NCBI GenBank assembly: GCA_030549495.1
Contig: JAUIRK010000511.1
Location: 603,501 to 667,500, forward strand
Direction of reading: 5' to 3'
Length of the DNA stretch: 64,000 nucleotides
DNA from: Nectonema munidae
Taxonomy: Eukaryota > Nematomorpha > Nectonematoida > Nectonematidae
The translations under genes were made by a program, and so were the position numbers. The notes under the pieces were generated by a model. It ran no database searches and was not told where the DNA came from. It saw only the letters and a program-made list of their open reading frames with translations. The number at the start of each line of letters is the position of its first letter. The stretch's first letter is position 1. Positions 44,023 through 57,654 of this stretch are shown here, in pieces.

Positions 44023-45588
<1,566 letters not shown>

Positions 45589-45799
45589 AAATCTAAAAAG
45601 AAATACACTAAAATGGCTTTTCGGGCCCGGTGTCATACCACTGTCTTAACTCAAAAATTACAAGATGCTTACCCTAGGATTTAAACAGGATTCACAATTA
45701 AGTATGCAGTTAAGGCAATCTGTAAAATGTGAAACTTTTTATATAATGTAAAATCTTTTTTTATTAATTTTTAATTTTTTTTTGGAAAAAGTGAAAAAT

Positions 45800-45900
45800 A
45801 TGATTGCGTATACGCTTTTTACCGTTGATTAGGCACAGCTAGGTATCTAGCTGAAACTCGAATCATTCGCTTCGCTCAAAACGACCAGGGGACCGGCTAG
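45800..45900 (+). repeat. Helitron-like 3' end, second copy
   Basis: Hairpin-forming CGAATCATTCGCTTCGCTC, then ACGACCAGGGGACCGGCTAG and T. The final 20 bp match the end at 40696 closely. The 5' end is not determined. Confidence 0.55.
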
Positions 45901-47004
45901 TTAAGTGATAAAAACAGATAACGATCCCTATTTTTGCTAACCAAACCTTTTTAAAAATGTATTCATTTTCACAATCTAAAACAGAGCTTTTAGAACTTTT
46001 TTACTGTGATCCATAGCAAGAACTACAGTTTGTATCGCGACCCATAATACTTTGGTGTAATAAGACAAACTCTGTTCACTATAGGTTCATTTATTCAGAA
46101 TCTTTTTTGTCACCACCCATTACATTTTTCACAGGGCCCAATGATGGAGCCGGACCCACAGTTTCTAGAAAAGTATTTTCGATTTAATGTATTAGCTAAA
46201 AAAATACAGATGTAATTAACACATGATGTTTATTCCGCTGTTTTCACCTATACAGAGTCCTACCGAGCAGTCTTCATGAATTAAAGTTAATTGACAACGT
46301 ACTATCAGTTTCAAGTTGGCCAGAGTCATTATTGCCATATATTCTTTGAGGTACTTGTATCTATGAGTCTATACTTCGGTGCCCAAAATCTAACTTTCAT
46401 AAAATTTGGAATTTAAAAATCGGTCTCAGAAAAATGGGTCTCAAGCCAGATCAACTTGGAGAACCCGTTTTCTGAGAAAGAATTTTTTGAGGCACTGTTT
46501 TCCTATTTTTTTTTCTACAAAGATTATTCAATAGTTTTGTATATCATTAATCTAAATATTCTGTCCAAGCAAGCAACTACATATTTTATTTGCCTTTTTA
46601 GACCTCTTTTAGAGGAAGAATTTCAGACTTTGATATTCAATGTGACCTTGGGAATAACAATTCCATAACCAAGTTTTCTGAGATAGAGATTTCTTAGCAC
46701 CACATGATATTCACACCTTGAAAAATATGTAATGTCATATTTATTCAAAGTAATACTAATTAAAATATTTATAAAGAACATTAGATTCTAAATTTGGGCA
46801 CATGGCTCTCCTATCCTCAATAACAAAATCCTGAAAAAGTCTATTGCCAGAAGTGTATGGGGAACTCTTTTTAACGATGTTGTAAATGAGAAACTCGTTA
46901 TATGCTCAATAATTCTTTGAATTAAAAAGTTTAATACTTGTAAAAAATACTTGATTTAAATAACTTTTCTTCTCAATAATTTTTAGAACGTATGACAGCC
47001 TAAA
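45901..47004. other. No recognisable gene
   Basis: AT-rich spacer. Frames such as 46456-46668 have no motif. Confidence 0.35.
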
Positions 47005-47009
47005 ATGTA

Positions 47010-47112
47010 ATTTTTTGAGGACAAGAAATGAAAATCGCCTGCTTTGAATACCATAAATTTCCATTGAAAGAGAAAGCAGATTAATAGTCTTCAAAATTTT
47101 GTTCCTCAAAGT
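47010..47112. mobile_element. piggyBac-type MITE, family C, copy 3 (degenerate)
   Basis: Matches the interior of 10914-11024 (GAGGACAAGAAATGAAAATC and the CCATTGAAAGAGAAAGCAGA stretch), but the terminal CCC/TTAA are lost. Confidence 0.6.
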
Positions 47113-47218
47113 GGATTCATAGTGATGCTTCCCAAAAACATTTTTAAAAAGATTTTGTTTAAATATCTTGTTACTCAGTGCCGGATTAACATAGTAGCAG
47201 ATGTAGAGCGCTGGCCCG

Positions 47219-47237
47219 GCGGGGGGGGGGGGGAAGG

Positions 47238-47281
<44 letters not shown>
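47219..47281 (+). repeat. G-tract of about 60 bp
   Basis: Almost unbroken G run with GGGAAGGCGGG near its start. It follows CAGTGCCGGATTAAC (47177-47191), which resembles a hAT terminus, and directly precedes the minisatellite at 47283. The Pro-rich reverse frame across it is an artefact. Confidence 0.9.
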
Positions 47282-47282
<1 letters not shown>

Positions 47283-48108
47283 GGGCGATTTGTCTAATTC
47301 TATTTGGTCTAATACAAATTTTCCCAAAAGTACAATTTTTCGATTGATCTAATTCCATTTTGTCTAATTCGAATTTGTTCAAAGTTATGATTCTCTAAAC
47401 CCTGATATGTATAATTCCACTTGGTCTAATTCGAATTGGTCGGAAAATTTGTCTAAAGGTACGATCATTCCAAACTCTGATTGGTCTAATTCTATTTTGT
47501 CTAATTCTAATTGGTCTGAATTTGTTCAAAGGTACTTCTTCAATCCCAATTGGTCCTATTCCATTTTGTCTAATTTGTATATTCGTCTAAAATGAATTTG
47601 TCAAAAATTATGATTTTTCAAACTCCGATTGGACTAATTCCATTTGATCTAATACAAATTTCTCCAAAAGTACGATTGTTCCAAACCGGTTTCGTCTAAT
47701 TCCATTTGATCTAATTTTGAATTGGTCTAAAATTAATTTATCCAAAAATATGCTTCTTTCAATCTGGTTTGGTCTAATTTCATTTCCTCTAAATCGAATT
47801 GGTCTAAAACAAATTTGTCCAAAAGTGGGATTCTTCCAAACAATATTCGTCAAATTTCATTTGGTCTAATTTGAATTTGTATATAACAAATTTGTCCAAA
47901 AGTACGATTCTTTCAATCCCAAATGGTTTAATTTGAATTGCTCTAAAACGAATTTCCCAAAAGTACCATTGTTCCAAAACCGATTGGTCTAATTCCATTT
48001 GGTCAAATCTGAATTTTTCTAAGTCCAAACTTACTATTCTTACACCCTGTTAGGTCTAATTCCATTTAGTGTCATTCTAATTGGTCTAATACACCTTTGT
48101 GCCAAAGT
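47283..48108. repeat. Minisatellite, about 12 diverged units of 60-79 bp
   Basis: Each unit contains GATTGGTCTAATTCCATTTG, then TTGTCCAAAAGTACGATTCT and TCCAAACCC. Units differ by many substitutions, so the array is old. Reverse-strand frames here (for example 47608-47853 and 47804-48028) encode reiterated LDQMELDQ/FRPNRIR-like peptides, but they are broken between units. Confidence 0.88.
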
Positions 48109-49614
48109 ATAATAATAAAGATAAAATATTTTTAAACGCTTAATAATTATTTTATATAGTTTTCACACGTCTACATTTTGGCAAATTTCAATCAAAATAT
48201 TTTACAAAAACATTCTTTCACATTTTAAATAAAATATATTTATTTAAATATATTTAAATATTTTCTATTGCTATTTTCACTTGTGGAATTCAGTTTTAGC
48301 AATCAATGTGTTAAAATGTCTTTGTCTCAATCAAATGTGCGATTTACGGCTGAAATTTTTTATAAAAATTGTTTAAACTGTAAATAAAATGTATATATTT
48401 TATACAAAAGTGACCATCTAGCTAGATTCAATTTCTAGACTCAGTTTTTGCAATTATCATCAAGAAATGGCTGAAAGTGGCAATCAAATTTGCCGATTAC
48501 ATCTAAAAAATTTCTCATCCAAATTTTAAATGAAATATGTTTTTTCTTGTAAAAAATAGATCATGTTGGCTTCATTCCATTACTTAATTTTCGCAATTAG
48601 TGTGTTAAAATATTTCAATGTGTTTATGAAATCTTTTGATCAATACAATCAACCACACATACTGATAATAACTAATTTTCTCCTAAAGAATACTTCAACG
48701 TTTCAAATTTCTTCAGTATCGTTTAGGGATCCGAAGGTAAACTTGTTGCACTATTGCAATAAAACGGTTATGTGAAATCACTAAATCATGGCAATGAATA
48801 ATTTTTAATCTTTTTATTGGTTGCAAATGCCCATAACGCGTTTTCGAATTTCATTCCAGTGAGCTAATAGAAGCAAAAAAATCTTCGGATGAACTAATCA
48901 TTGTTCCAATAAATATACATCATATTTTCCATAATTCTTTATGTGAAAGTTGTTCAATAGTTGTAAGAAATCTTATAACTAGAAGGAGATTAAAGAGTTT
49001 TAACATATGGCAAAATATTCAATGCCAAAAATCGCTTTTAATAAAGATAATAGTGTTCTTGTAATAAATATAATTGATAGTTGATTTAATTATATTCTCA
49101 ATGCCTTCGTATTTCTAAATTCTTTGAAAAAGAGTTGAAGGTTGGTAGCAGTGGATTCATTGTAATACTCGTGACTTATTTATGGAATTTATTGGTTAAA
49201 ATTTTAATAATTATTTCATTACATAAAATTTCGATTACTCAATAATACATAAAACCGGATAACTTCACCCGAAGAAATGTGCAGAAATTTAAACTAACGA
49301 ATAAATTTTTCCGAAAGGTAATTGATCATTAATGAACATTGAACTATAAATCACGCACTCATGCTTGGCCTAAAAAATCTCACACACAAACTTGTACAAA
49401 AAGAAACTTGTTATTATTGTATTTTATAAACATTATAACAATTGTTACTTTTTAAATTAAAATATTTGATTTTTACTAGTTCAATCACCAGAGAATAAAG
49501 TTCGTAAAATGGCACCCATATTTTTATTTGAAAAGAAGTATTTATTCCTTCTGATCTATTTTTTATTAGTTTTAAAAATTTTTAAATAGTAAACTCAACA
49601 AAAAAATTTCTGGT
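48109..49614. other. No recognisable gene
   Basis: AT-rich spacer between a minisatellite and a hAT relic. Frames such as 48563-48775 have no supporting motif. Confidence 0.35.
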
Positions 49615-51200
49615 CTGGCGATGTATAAAATTAAGTTTGATTCTAAATGGTCATCTCAATATATTGTGGGTGAAGTCTTCTTCAACATCTTTATACGAAT
49701 TCTTTTATAATTTCTGTGATCGTCACTTGAGTTGTGCACATCAAGGAGAAGTTTATGTCAATCGTCATATTATTACTAAAGCACATATTGAAAAAGTATC
49801 TTTGAAAAATCTGAACTTCTAATGACGAATTTTTTATTGTGAATAATTTACCTAATGCAGTAGTTGAGAAGTGTGGACCGTTGTTTCGATTTGGTGATTC
49901 ACAAATTGCTTAAAACTATCATTATGCAAAAAGAAAAGTTTTTGCAATTTGAAGTTGCTTTAGCCCCAAATTAAATGAAATGCTTCTTCAAAACGATATT
50001 TTTGGAATATCTATGTTTCTTTTTCGGTTGATAATGAGGTAAACATAATTCTATCAAAAGTAGAGTTTTATGCAAAATACTGGCATTTCCTTCTTTGGCT
50101 GTTGATCTGCAAATCCATTTTAATAATATCTCGATCTGATTTTGAATATGTAGTTGTGATTTTTTTTATTGGTTTGAAAAGAGTACGAAGCCTATAAATT
50201 AATTAAAAGTATTTTGTGTGATTTGCAATAAATGCACAAATATCTGCTTAAAAATATCTCTATCAGATAGCTCAGCATTGAAAAGTCACTTTTACATATA
50301 ATAGAAATATATCCACCATTGAAAAGTTATTGTATTTCTTAAAAACATACAACCTTGGTTCCAGAGCCTTTACTCTTTTTTAAAGATACATTGGCTGAGA
50401 TTTATCTTCTATTTCTTTTTTTTTTGCGAACTTTTTGCCATTTAGTTTTTTCTCCAAAAAAGAGTTCTTAAAATAAAATATTCCTAATCAGATTTATAAG
50501 CGTAAGACCTATTAGTGATTAGATATTGACTTAGATAAATCTGAAGACTTGCTGCAATTGGATGAAATACAGGTATGTTACATCACAAAACAAAACAAAT
50601 TAATTTAGACGTTGAAGGAGAAATTTCTTCTTATTAAAAGAAATTTTTTTAAACCAGCTCAACTTGAATGCCTTAAATACCTTTTGAAAATATTTGCTTT
50701 TCGTAATTATATTTTACAGAACGCAAAAATGGTTGATTTTAAAAATAGACTTGATGCCTAATTTTCTAATGTGGAATTTTTATTGAAAAAATTTCTAATA
50801 TATTCAACTTTTCGAGCCAAGAAATCCATTTAATCAGATTTTCTGAGAGTATCAGATTCTTCCTGATTACCATCATTACCCATAAAAGAGGCATATGTTA
50901 ATTATTCAAATAGCAATACCTGTGATATCGGAAATATTGTTAGAATGGATACAGTTTAGGATATATTTGTAAAACAAAAGTTTCTTATATTCAAAATTGC
51001 TTATGCAGTTTTCCTAATTCCTCATAGTAATGCTGAAGAAGAACGTATTTTCTGCAAACAATTTCTAGATTCTCTATTTAAGTTTAATGTACTTTATTTT
51101 CAATATTAAAAGTTAAATTAAATAATAAAGAGCTTACTCATTATATACCTTCATAAACACTCGTTGAAAAAGCAAAGAAAGCCACATCATTATATCATAA
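49615..51200 (+). pseudogene. Decayed hAT transposase gene (BED finger and C-terminus)
   Basis: The N-terminal zinc-finger region is readable: FFYNFCDRHLSCAHQGEVYV followed by NRHIITKAHIEKV (49690-49800), matching C..C..GG..V.RH..TK.H of hAT BED-type fingers. Near 50975-51060, IAYAVFLIPHSNAEEERIF matches the C-terminal LPHSNADCERIFS motif, and NNKELTHYIPS follows. The middle is heavily decayed. No ends were identified. Confidence 0.72.
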
Positions 51201-51329
51201 AGAGCTTGATAGTTAATGAAATATATATATATATATAAACTTACAAATTAATAAAATAAAGTAATTTTGTTGAATAATTGTTTTTACAATCTTATTAACT
51301 TTCATTTATTTTTAACTTCAAAATAAATC

Positions 51330-53400
51330 GCGTTGGAAAATTACATATAAACCTAATGTTCCTGATGTAATTTCTAGTTTAATATTTACTTCTCATTTAG
51401 TTAAAAGTGATCATATGGGCATTCATTTTAACATTATGCAAATAACAAACACTGCTATTTCTTCAAACAAAAAATATAATTTTCCATTTTTAAACTATGG
51501 TATGATTATTTCTGATTCTCAAAATTGATTGGAAAGCTGTGTAGGATTCTGAACTTGATGAGTTTTATTCTTTTTTCACAAGTAAACTCTATTCCCTTAT
51601 AGAAAAGTATATTCCTTTGAAAAAGTCGAATAGAAAATTTCGTGACTATTTTACTAGAAGAAATAGAATTTTTTAAAAAAAAAACTTTTTGCCAATGTTA
51701 TCAAGTTTAGATGACAAGGTATGTTTACCATGTATAAATAAGTATCTAATGTTTAAAGAAAAGACACGCGCAAAGCTAGGATATTTCATGAGAAGAAGCT
51801 TCTTTCAAACTAAAAACATAGTGCTAAAAAAGTTTGGTAGTCTGATTGGTTTCGTTTATCGACAGATGTTGTGAGAGCTAATACATTTAGTAAGTACTTT
51901 AGTTCTATTTTTTTTCGAATACATGCATTTATAAATACAACTTTTTGGCCAATTGTAACGTCACAATTGACTCTATTAATATTGATATAGTAAGTTGAAA
52001 AGCGTAGACAAGTTCAAGTTCCCTTGGATTGATAACTTAAAATGCTTTTTGAAAAGTCTTTAGAGGAAGATATAATTTCAGATTTATGGAAAACAGCTCT
52101 AGTCATATCTGTACTCAAAACTGGATATAGTAAATTTTGTCTCAATTATAGACCTATAAGCCTCAAACCAATTCTCTGTATGGTTTTTGAGTCGTTTATA
52201 GCTAAGGATATTGCGAGCCACATAGAAAGTCTTTAGTTTTTTAATTTGAATCAGCATGGATTTATGAATGGTAAATCTACTATAACGAACCTATTAGAGT
52301 TTCAAAACGATTTAGTTCATCTACTTGAGCTGAATGATACAATTGATGTGATTTACCTTGATTTTAAATACCTAGAATCATTTGGCATAAAAGGAAATCT
52401 ACTGTCATTATTAGCCTTTATATTAACAATTTATATTATATCCTTAATTTATATTAACAATATAAATTATTGTTGTAAATGTGACTCCAAACTAAAAGTG
52501 TTTGCCGATGATATTAAAATTTACAATGTCTCTAATTCTGTTGGTAAAACTAGCTTGCACAGTGACTTATGAGAATATATCATAAGTGCATAGATGGGGA
52601 ATAAAACTGAATCTAGACAAGTGTACCCACCTACAAATTGGATTACAAAATGATAAATCATACTTCATTGGAGGACATAAACTGAAAAAAGTGGAAACAC
52701 AGAAAGATCTTGATGTAATTGTAAACACTAATCTTGATTCTATAGAAAATATCTCATTGAGGCTTTCAAAAGCTTTCCAAGTTTTTCATATAGTGCACAA
52801 ATGCTTGGCTTTGTTTCATGCAAATACAGCTTCACTTCTTCAAACACTTATAAGACCGATTTTAGAGTATGGAAACATCATTGCTTATCTTTTTTATTCC
52901 TGTGATGCTGCAAATATTGAAAGATTCCAAAGAACAATCACTAAAAAGATTCTTGGAATGAAACATCTGAAATATAAGGAAAGACTAAAAAGGTTGAATT
53001 TGCCCTCGATGATTTACATATTCAAAAGAAATGATATGGTTACTGTATTCAATATTGTAAATGGTAATTTGAGAACAATTTCACAAGTTTTACCAGAATT
53101 CTCCGAAAGATTGCAATAATTTCATTCTTACAAGTTTAGAAAGGGTCATTACAAAAAGTATTTTTTGAAAATATTTTTTCACAACATATGATAAATGATT
53201 GGAATTCTTTGCCTGATTTCGTTGTTAATTCTCCAACTTTAAATATTTTTAAGAACAGGCTCGATAATTTTTGGAAAGAGACAATGTTCGATCACGGTTA
53301 AATTTTTTTTCTTTCCTATAAAAAATAATGCGAATATTTTTATAGGCTTTTTTTGCCTCCTTTTTCGCTAATAAAATTATGTTATGTTATGTTATTAGGT
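51330..53400 (+). pseudogene. CR1-like LINE with internal deletion
   Basis: Begins in the endonuclease C-terminus (VKSDHMGIHF, about 51400), then RT entry SKFCLNYRPISLKPILCMVF (about 52130-52190), NLNQHGFMNGKSTITNLLEF (about 52245-52305), VIYLDF, YINNI, VFADDIKIY (about 52500) and the end WNSLPDFVVNSPTLNIFKNR then LD (about 53200-53270). The RT core between YLDF and YINNI is mostly deleted (the SKAFDSVPH and GVPQGSVLGP blocks are missing). TTATG repeats at about 53377-53395 mark the 3' tail. Several frame breaks. Confidence 0.85.
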
Positions 53401-53981
53401 TAAACATTCCAGAGAATTTTTTTGCGTTTTGTCCACCCTTACAAATCTTCTTTTTATTTTATTATTTTGAGAATTTGTAAAGGTAAAAGTAGCTTTCAAA
53501 GTTCGATAATGAAATTACTTTTTATTCGTCTTTATAATTTTTCGAAATAAATTATCCTTCATTAGGAAAGAAACTTATTTTAAAATATTTTTAAAAATTT
53601 TATTTGTTCCAATCCAATTTTTAGGGTGGGGGCTCAAACATAAAATATTTTCTTGAAAATGTAAATATAATTAAATGAGTAGTCGCCTAGTTTTTTCTTT
53701 TTCTATTCTATCAATTATAATTATTTTAACTTTTTATTTTAATTTAAATATACAAAAAAATAAAAACTATATAAATTCTCGTACCCTACAAAATCTACAC
53801 TTTAGTGATTGCTTTAAAATATTGTTGACAAACTATTATATTAGCTATAAAAAATATTTATTAAATGAGTGTTATAGCAGTCTAAAGTCTACATTATTTT
53901 ATTCCATTAAAAGTAAGCTTTTTTTCATACTATTTTTTATTTTATTACAAACTTGAAATATATGTTTTTTTGTGATTTTAA

Positions 53982-54103
53982 CCCATTTAAGGCCAAGCAA
54001 AGCAGACGATAACTAAAAAAAACGCAGACGATTTATATTCAAAGTCATTGAAAAAGCAGACGAAGATGAAATTACTTATGTTCCAAAATAGGCCGTAAAT
54101 GGG
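53982..54103. mobile_element. piggyBac-type MITE, family A, copy 2 (complete)
   Basis: TTAA-CCCATTTAAGGCC ... GGCCGTAAATGGG-TTAA. Contains GCAGACGATAACT, CGCAGACGATTTATATTC and GCAGACGAAGATG. 122 bp, non-coding. Confidence 0.88.
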
Positions 54104-54243
54104 TTAATTTAGTTGCAAAAACTTTTTAGTAAATTTTTAGGCTTGAAAGTTTAGGTTATTGTTTGTTTCATTTATTTAAGATATACCCTAAATCATTCGA
54201 CATGATAACAAGCTATTACAATATAAATTTGAAAATGATTTTA

Positions 54244-54360
54244 TCCTTTGAGGACTAATTCTAAGAATATTCGTCTGCTTTCTTTTTAACGGAATTTTAT
54301 ATATTTAAAGCAGGCAATTTTTATTTCTTGGTACATGAGTCCCAGTGATCTTTAAAAGGT
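54244..54360. mobile_element. piggyBac-type MITE, family C, copy 4 (degenerate)
   Basis: Starts TTAT-CCTTTGAGGACTAATTC, ends GATCTTTAAAAGG-TTA. Interior CGTCTGCTTTC and AAAGCAGGC match family C. The flanks are mutated from TTAA. Confidence 0.65.
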
Positions 54361-54557
54361 TACAAAAATTTTTCCTATAAGTCGATTATTTATTTATCTT
54401 AGTCTTCTTTGTTTATTTAGAGATTAAAATGTTTACATTGATGCCATATAGTTTTTTTATTCTTTGCTTAAAAATTTTTGTACATACAATAAAAGTATTT
54501 TTTTTTCACTAAATTAATCTAAAAGAGTCATTTTATCTACTTTGATAGTAAGTTTAA

Positions 54558-54687
54558 CCCATTTACGACCAATGTTCCTATTTTGGAACATAAGTAATTT
54601 CATCTTCGTCTGCTTTTTTCAATGACTTTCAATATAAATCGTCTGCGTTTTTTTAGATATCGTCTGCTTTGCTTGGTCTTAAATGGG
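54558..54687. mobile_element. piggyBac-type MITE, family A, copy 3 (complete)
   Basis: TTAA-CCCATTTACGACC ... GGTCTTAAATGGG-TTAA. Inverted with respect to the copy at 53982-54103, 454 bp away. Confidence 0.88.
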
Positions 54688-54696
54688 TTAACTCCT

Positions 54697-55143
54697 GCAG
54701 GGGCGGATCTAGAAATTGGCATTAGGGGGGAGGGGCGATTTTACTAATCTAGAACTCAAATTTTAAGCATATAAATTTAAGCGTTATCTTCTTTTTAAAA
54801 CAAAAAGAAGAATGCGAGCATTAAAACGATCCTCGTTCATTGAACTGCGAAGTGAATTGATGTGGTAAAACTTCATGTGTTTAAATAATAAATTTACAAA
54901 AAAAATTGGATAATATAAAATTAATAAATGTCACACTTAACTACGATTGAAGCATAAAAAACTTTTTAGGGCTTCTCACTTTAGAGAAAGATTGAATCTA
55001 AAAAACGAGTTGCAGAAATCATCATAATATTTGAGTTCTACGAAAAGAATTAGATCAAGAAAAATTTTCAAGCAATTGGCAATGCAATTTTAAGAGGGGG
55101 GGGGGTGGCGTATGCCGGTTCCGCTCCCATTTAAATCCGACAG
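54697..55143. mobile_element. Possible hAT MITE with G-tracts
   Basis: Left end CAGGGGCGGATCTAGAAATT, right end AATCCGACAGTG (reverse CACTGTCGGATT). The ends agree only partly, and no 8-bp duplication is visible. G-runs near both ends. Confidence 0.35.
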
Positions 55144-55145
55144 TG

Positions 55146-55925
55146 TCTTGATATATCCATCAATAAAGTGTTTTATTTATTTAATATACAAGAAAATGCT
55201 AAATATAAAAATTCCAACAAATATTTAGTTTATATTTGCTTTATTCAAATCTTATTCTTAATGAAATTCTATCTCTTGTTAATTAGTTTTTCTCTCAATT
55301 TGTTTTTGTTTAGATTTTAATAATAAGTACATCTAATTTTTTCAATACAAGTATCTATTCCTATGGAAAAATAATAAATTTCGACAAGATATCTATTTTT
55401 TTAAAAAAGAATTAACTTAAGCTAATTAAAAAATTGGAATTGATTTGGCATTAAATAGTTTACAATTTTAAGCAACATAGCATATCGTTTTTTTTCAAAA
55501 TATTTAAAATAAAAAAATACTCTAGTTAATAGTTCACTCTATCAAATTTAAATAATATCACTTTAAAACTATTTAAATATATCTTTGTACCGAACAAAAA
55601 AAATAAATCTCATATATATGTGATTCCATTTTCAACGACATATCTTTTGGAAAGGCCACTTTTAAACAACGAAATATATTGGAATTTTAAAGTGATTTGA
55701 GTTGTGAATTGTCTTCTTTAAAACCTAATAAAGACTTTTCGAATGTTTTTTATATGATTTGGATGTAAAAAGTATTAGATTTAAAAAAAAGTACACTTAA
55801 TATTGCTAAATCGTAATATAAAAACGAATAACTTTTATTATTATTCAAGTAGAAAGTTGTGTGATGTTTTTTTAACTAAAAAGTGGATATGAATAGATAA
55901 AATTTGGGAACCACTTAAATCGCTA
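55146..55925. other. No recognisable gene
   Basis: AT-rich spacer without supported features. Confidence 0.35.
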
Positions 55926-55929
55926 TTAA

Positions 55930-56059
55930 CCGGTTATAGACCACAGTCCACATATGTCGACTTTACAAAAATATGAATCGTCTGCGTTTATCAATGCTCT
56001 TTAATACAAATCTTCTGCCGTACATTAGACATCGTCTGATTATTCTGGCCGTTAACGGC
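55930..56059. mobile_element. piggyBac-type MITE, family B, copy 2 (diverged)
   Basis: TTAA precedes CCGGTTATAGACCAC. The interior TCGTCTGCGTTTATCAA and GACATCGTCTGATTATTCTG match the nested copy at 20587-20691, ending GGCCGTTAACGGC. Confidence 0.65.
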
Positions 56060-56384
56060 ATAATGTTTTATCGCGATGACCACTTTGCTAAATCGACACT
56101 AAACCAAACTTAAGGGTAAGCCTTTGAAATTGTGTTATTATCTATTAAGTGTTCGGGAACCTCAGTTTCCTACCAAAAACGGAATTTGTTTTCCTTGCTG
56201 TGCTCTAATGAGAAAACATGAGTACAGGATAGGTTCATGACATTTTGCCTTTTTTTGTTGTCACAGAAATTTATGCAAAAAATTAGTTCCTGATTTTGAC
56301 TTATGAAAATCGAAACATTCTTTTAAATAGAGATTATAATATCTCAACCCTTTAGTTTAACACTTTTTGTATATTATATACATT
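56060..56384. other. No recognisable gene
   Basis: AT-rich spacer between a MITE and the hAT left end. Confidence 0.35.
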
Positions 56385-56549
56385 CAGTGTTGCCAGGCAA
56401 AATTTATCAAAAATCCGTAAAACATGTTCGTAGAAATCCGTAGATTCAAATTTTTAATGAATGTCGGTTCTTCTATACTATTTTTGATTGAAAATTAAAT
56501 TTATTTGAAAAAAACTTAAAAAACTATTAAATAATAATCAACTTTTAAA

Positions 56550-56972
56550 TATTTAATTGTGTGATGGTTTTGGAGTAACGGACGATGAAATTTTAACGAC
56601 AATTTCTGGCGGATCGTAGTTGTAACAAAGTACACCTGGGTCGTTAGTTTTAACATCCAGAAGCCCTGGTATTGTTGAAAGATTAAGCTGATTTCCTTTA
56701 TTTGTTTTAATATTGTTGATCATGTTAAAGAAGAGAAAAACATTATTTATTCAAAAGAAAAAAAATTTCTCAAAGCTATACCTGAAAAGACGCTCACAGT
56801 CTGCATTTGAATGAGGTAAAACTAACAATGCTATCATTAGTTCACAAAGTAATTGGAATCTTATTTTTCTTTCTAAGGTTTTTAATTTGCAAAGTTTTCC
56901 CAAAAAAGCGTCAACCTCTGTATTATTCAAATAACCTTTCTTCATTATTATTATTATTACTATTATCATCAT
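56550..56972 (-). pseudogene. hAT transposase, C-terminal dimerisation region
   Basis: Encodes FLGKLCKLKT, then LCELMIALLVLPHSNADCER followed by LF (about 56900-56785), the hAT C-terminal signature. A short intron-like gap (about 56720-56785, donor GTATAG) is followed by MINNIKTNKGNQLNLSTIPG and a tail ending near 56556. It belongs to the same gene as 60545-61585, separated by the retroelement insertion. Confidence 0.8.
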
Positions 56973-57099
56973 TTTTGTTTATAAACTTACACATAATATC
57001 TTTTCATTTAACCATAATTATCTGTCATAGTTATATTTATTTTTGTCATTAATTATTTGTCATTAACACTTCTCTGAACATCACAATTCTTCTATTCTA

Positions 57100-57624
57100 T
57101 TAATATAGACTTTTCTTTTACTATGCAAATTCTTATATATATATATATATGTAGTTATGTCTTTTCACGCGCTATTTGTTGAATAAAAGCTCCAGCCTTT
57201 CAGATTCTTTCTATTCATCACAATTTTATTCAACATCCAACCCTTTATGGAAAAAGCCGTCAGACCAAAGGAGTTCAACGTTCTCCCTAACGAAGAACAA
57301 AGTGGAAAATTATGGAAGCACTGGTTTAGAGGATTCACTTACTACCTTGACTGTTTGAAGGATCACAGTCCCAACAAGCTTGAACTTCTCATCATTCACT
57401 TGGGACCTGACGTTGCTGAAAGCATTCAAAAAGCGTCAAGTTATGAGATGGCAATAAAGCAATTGGAAAGTGCATACGTCAAAGTTCCTAACGAAGTTCA
57501 TGCAAGGCACCTCCTCTCAACGCGCGTTCAATCAAGTGACGAGACCGTCGACTCTTTCTTTCAATCCTTGAAGGTGTTATCCATGAATTGCGAATTCAAA
57601 GAAGTAACTTATAAAAAGAAGTAA
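57100..57624 (+). mobile_element. LTR-type retrotransposon fossil: gag fragment
   Basis: The forward frame from 57247 encodes a gag-like protein (LWKHWFRGFTYYLDC, LIIHLGPDVAESIQ, LSTRVQSSDETVDSFFQSLK), the pattern of capsid-type gag in Ty3-like elements. Only this part is present; pol is absent. Broken fragment. It abuts the RT-bearing element on the opposite strand and lies inside the hAT element. No long terminal repeat was identified. Confidence 0.65.
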
Positions 57625-57654
57625 GAGCTATATATAGCAATGGTATAGTTTCCG

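Noticed and set aside
46906-48028. Reverse-strand frames with poly-Pro and LDQMELDQ-like peptides
   Set aside because: They arise from the G-tract and the minisatellite, change frame between units and lack a common start.
53675-53956. 93-codon hydrophobic open frame starting with ATG
   Set aside because: AT-driven composition, no motif, no promoter or poly(A) support that stands out.
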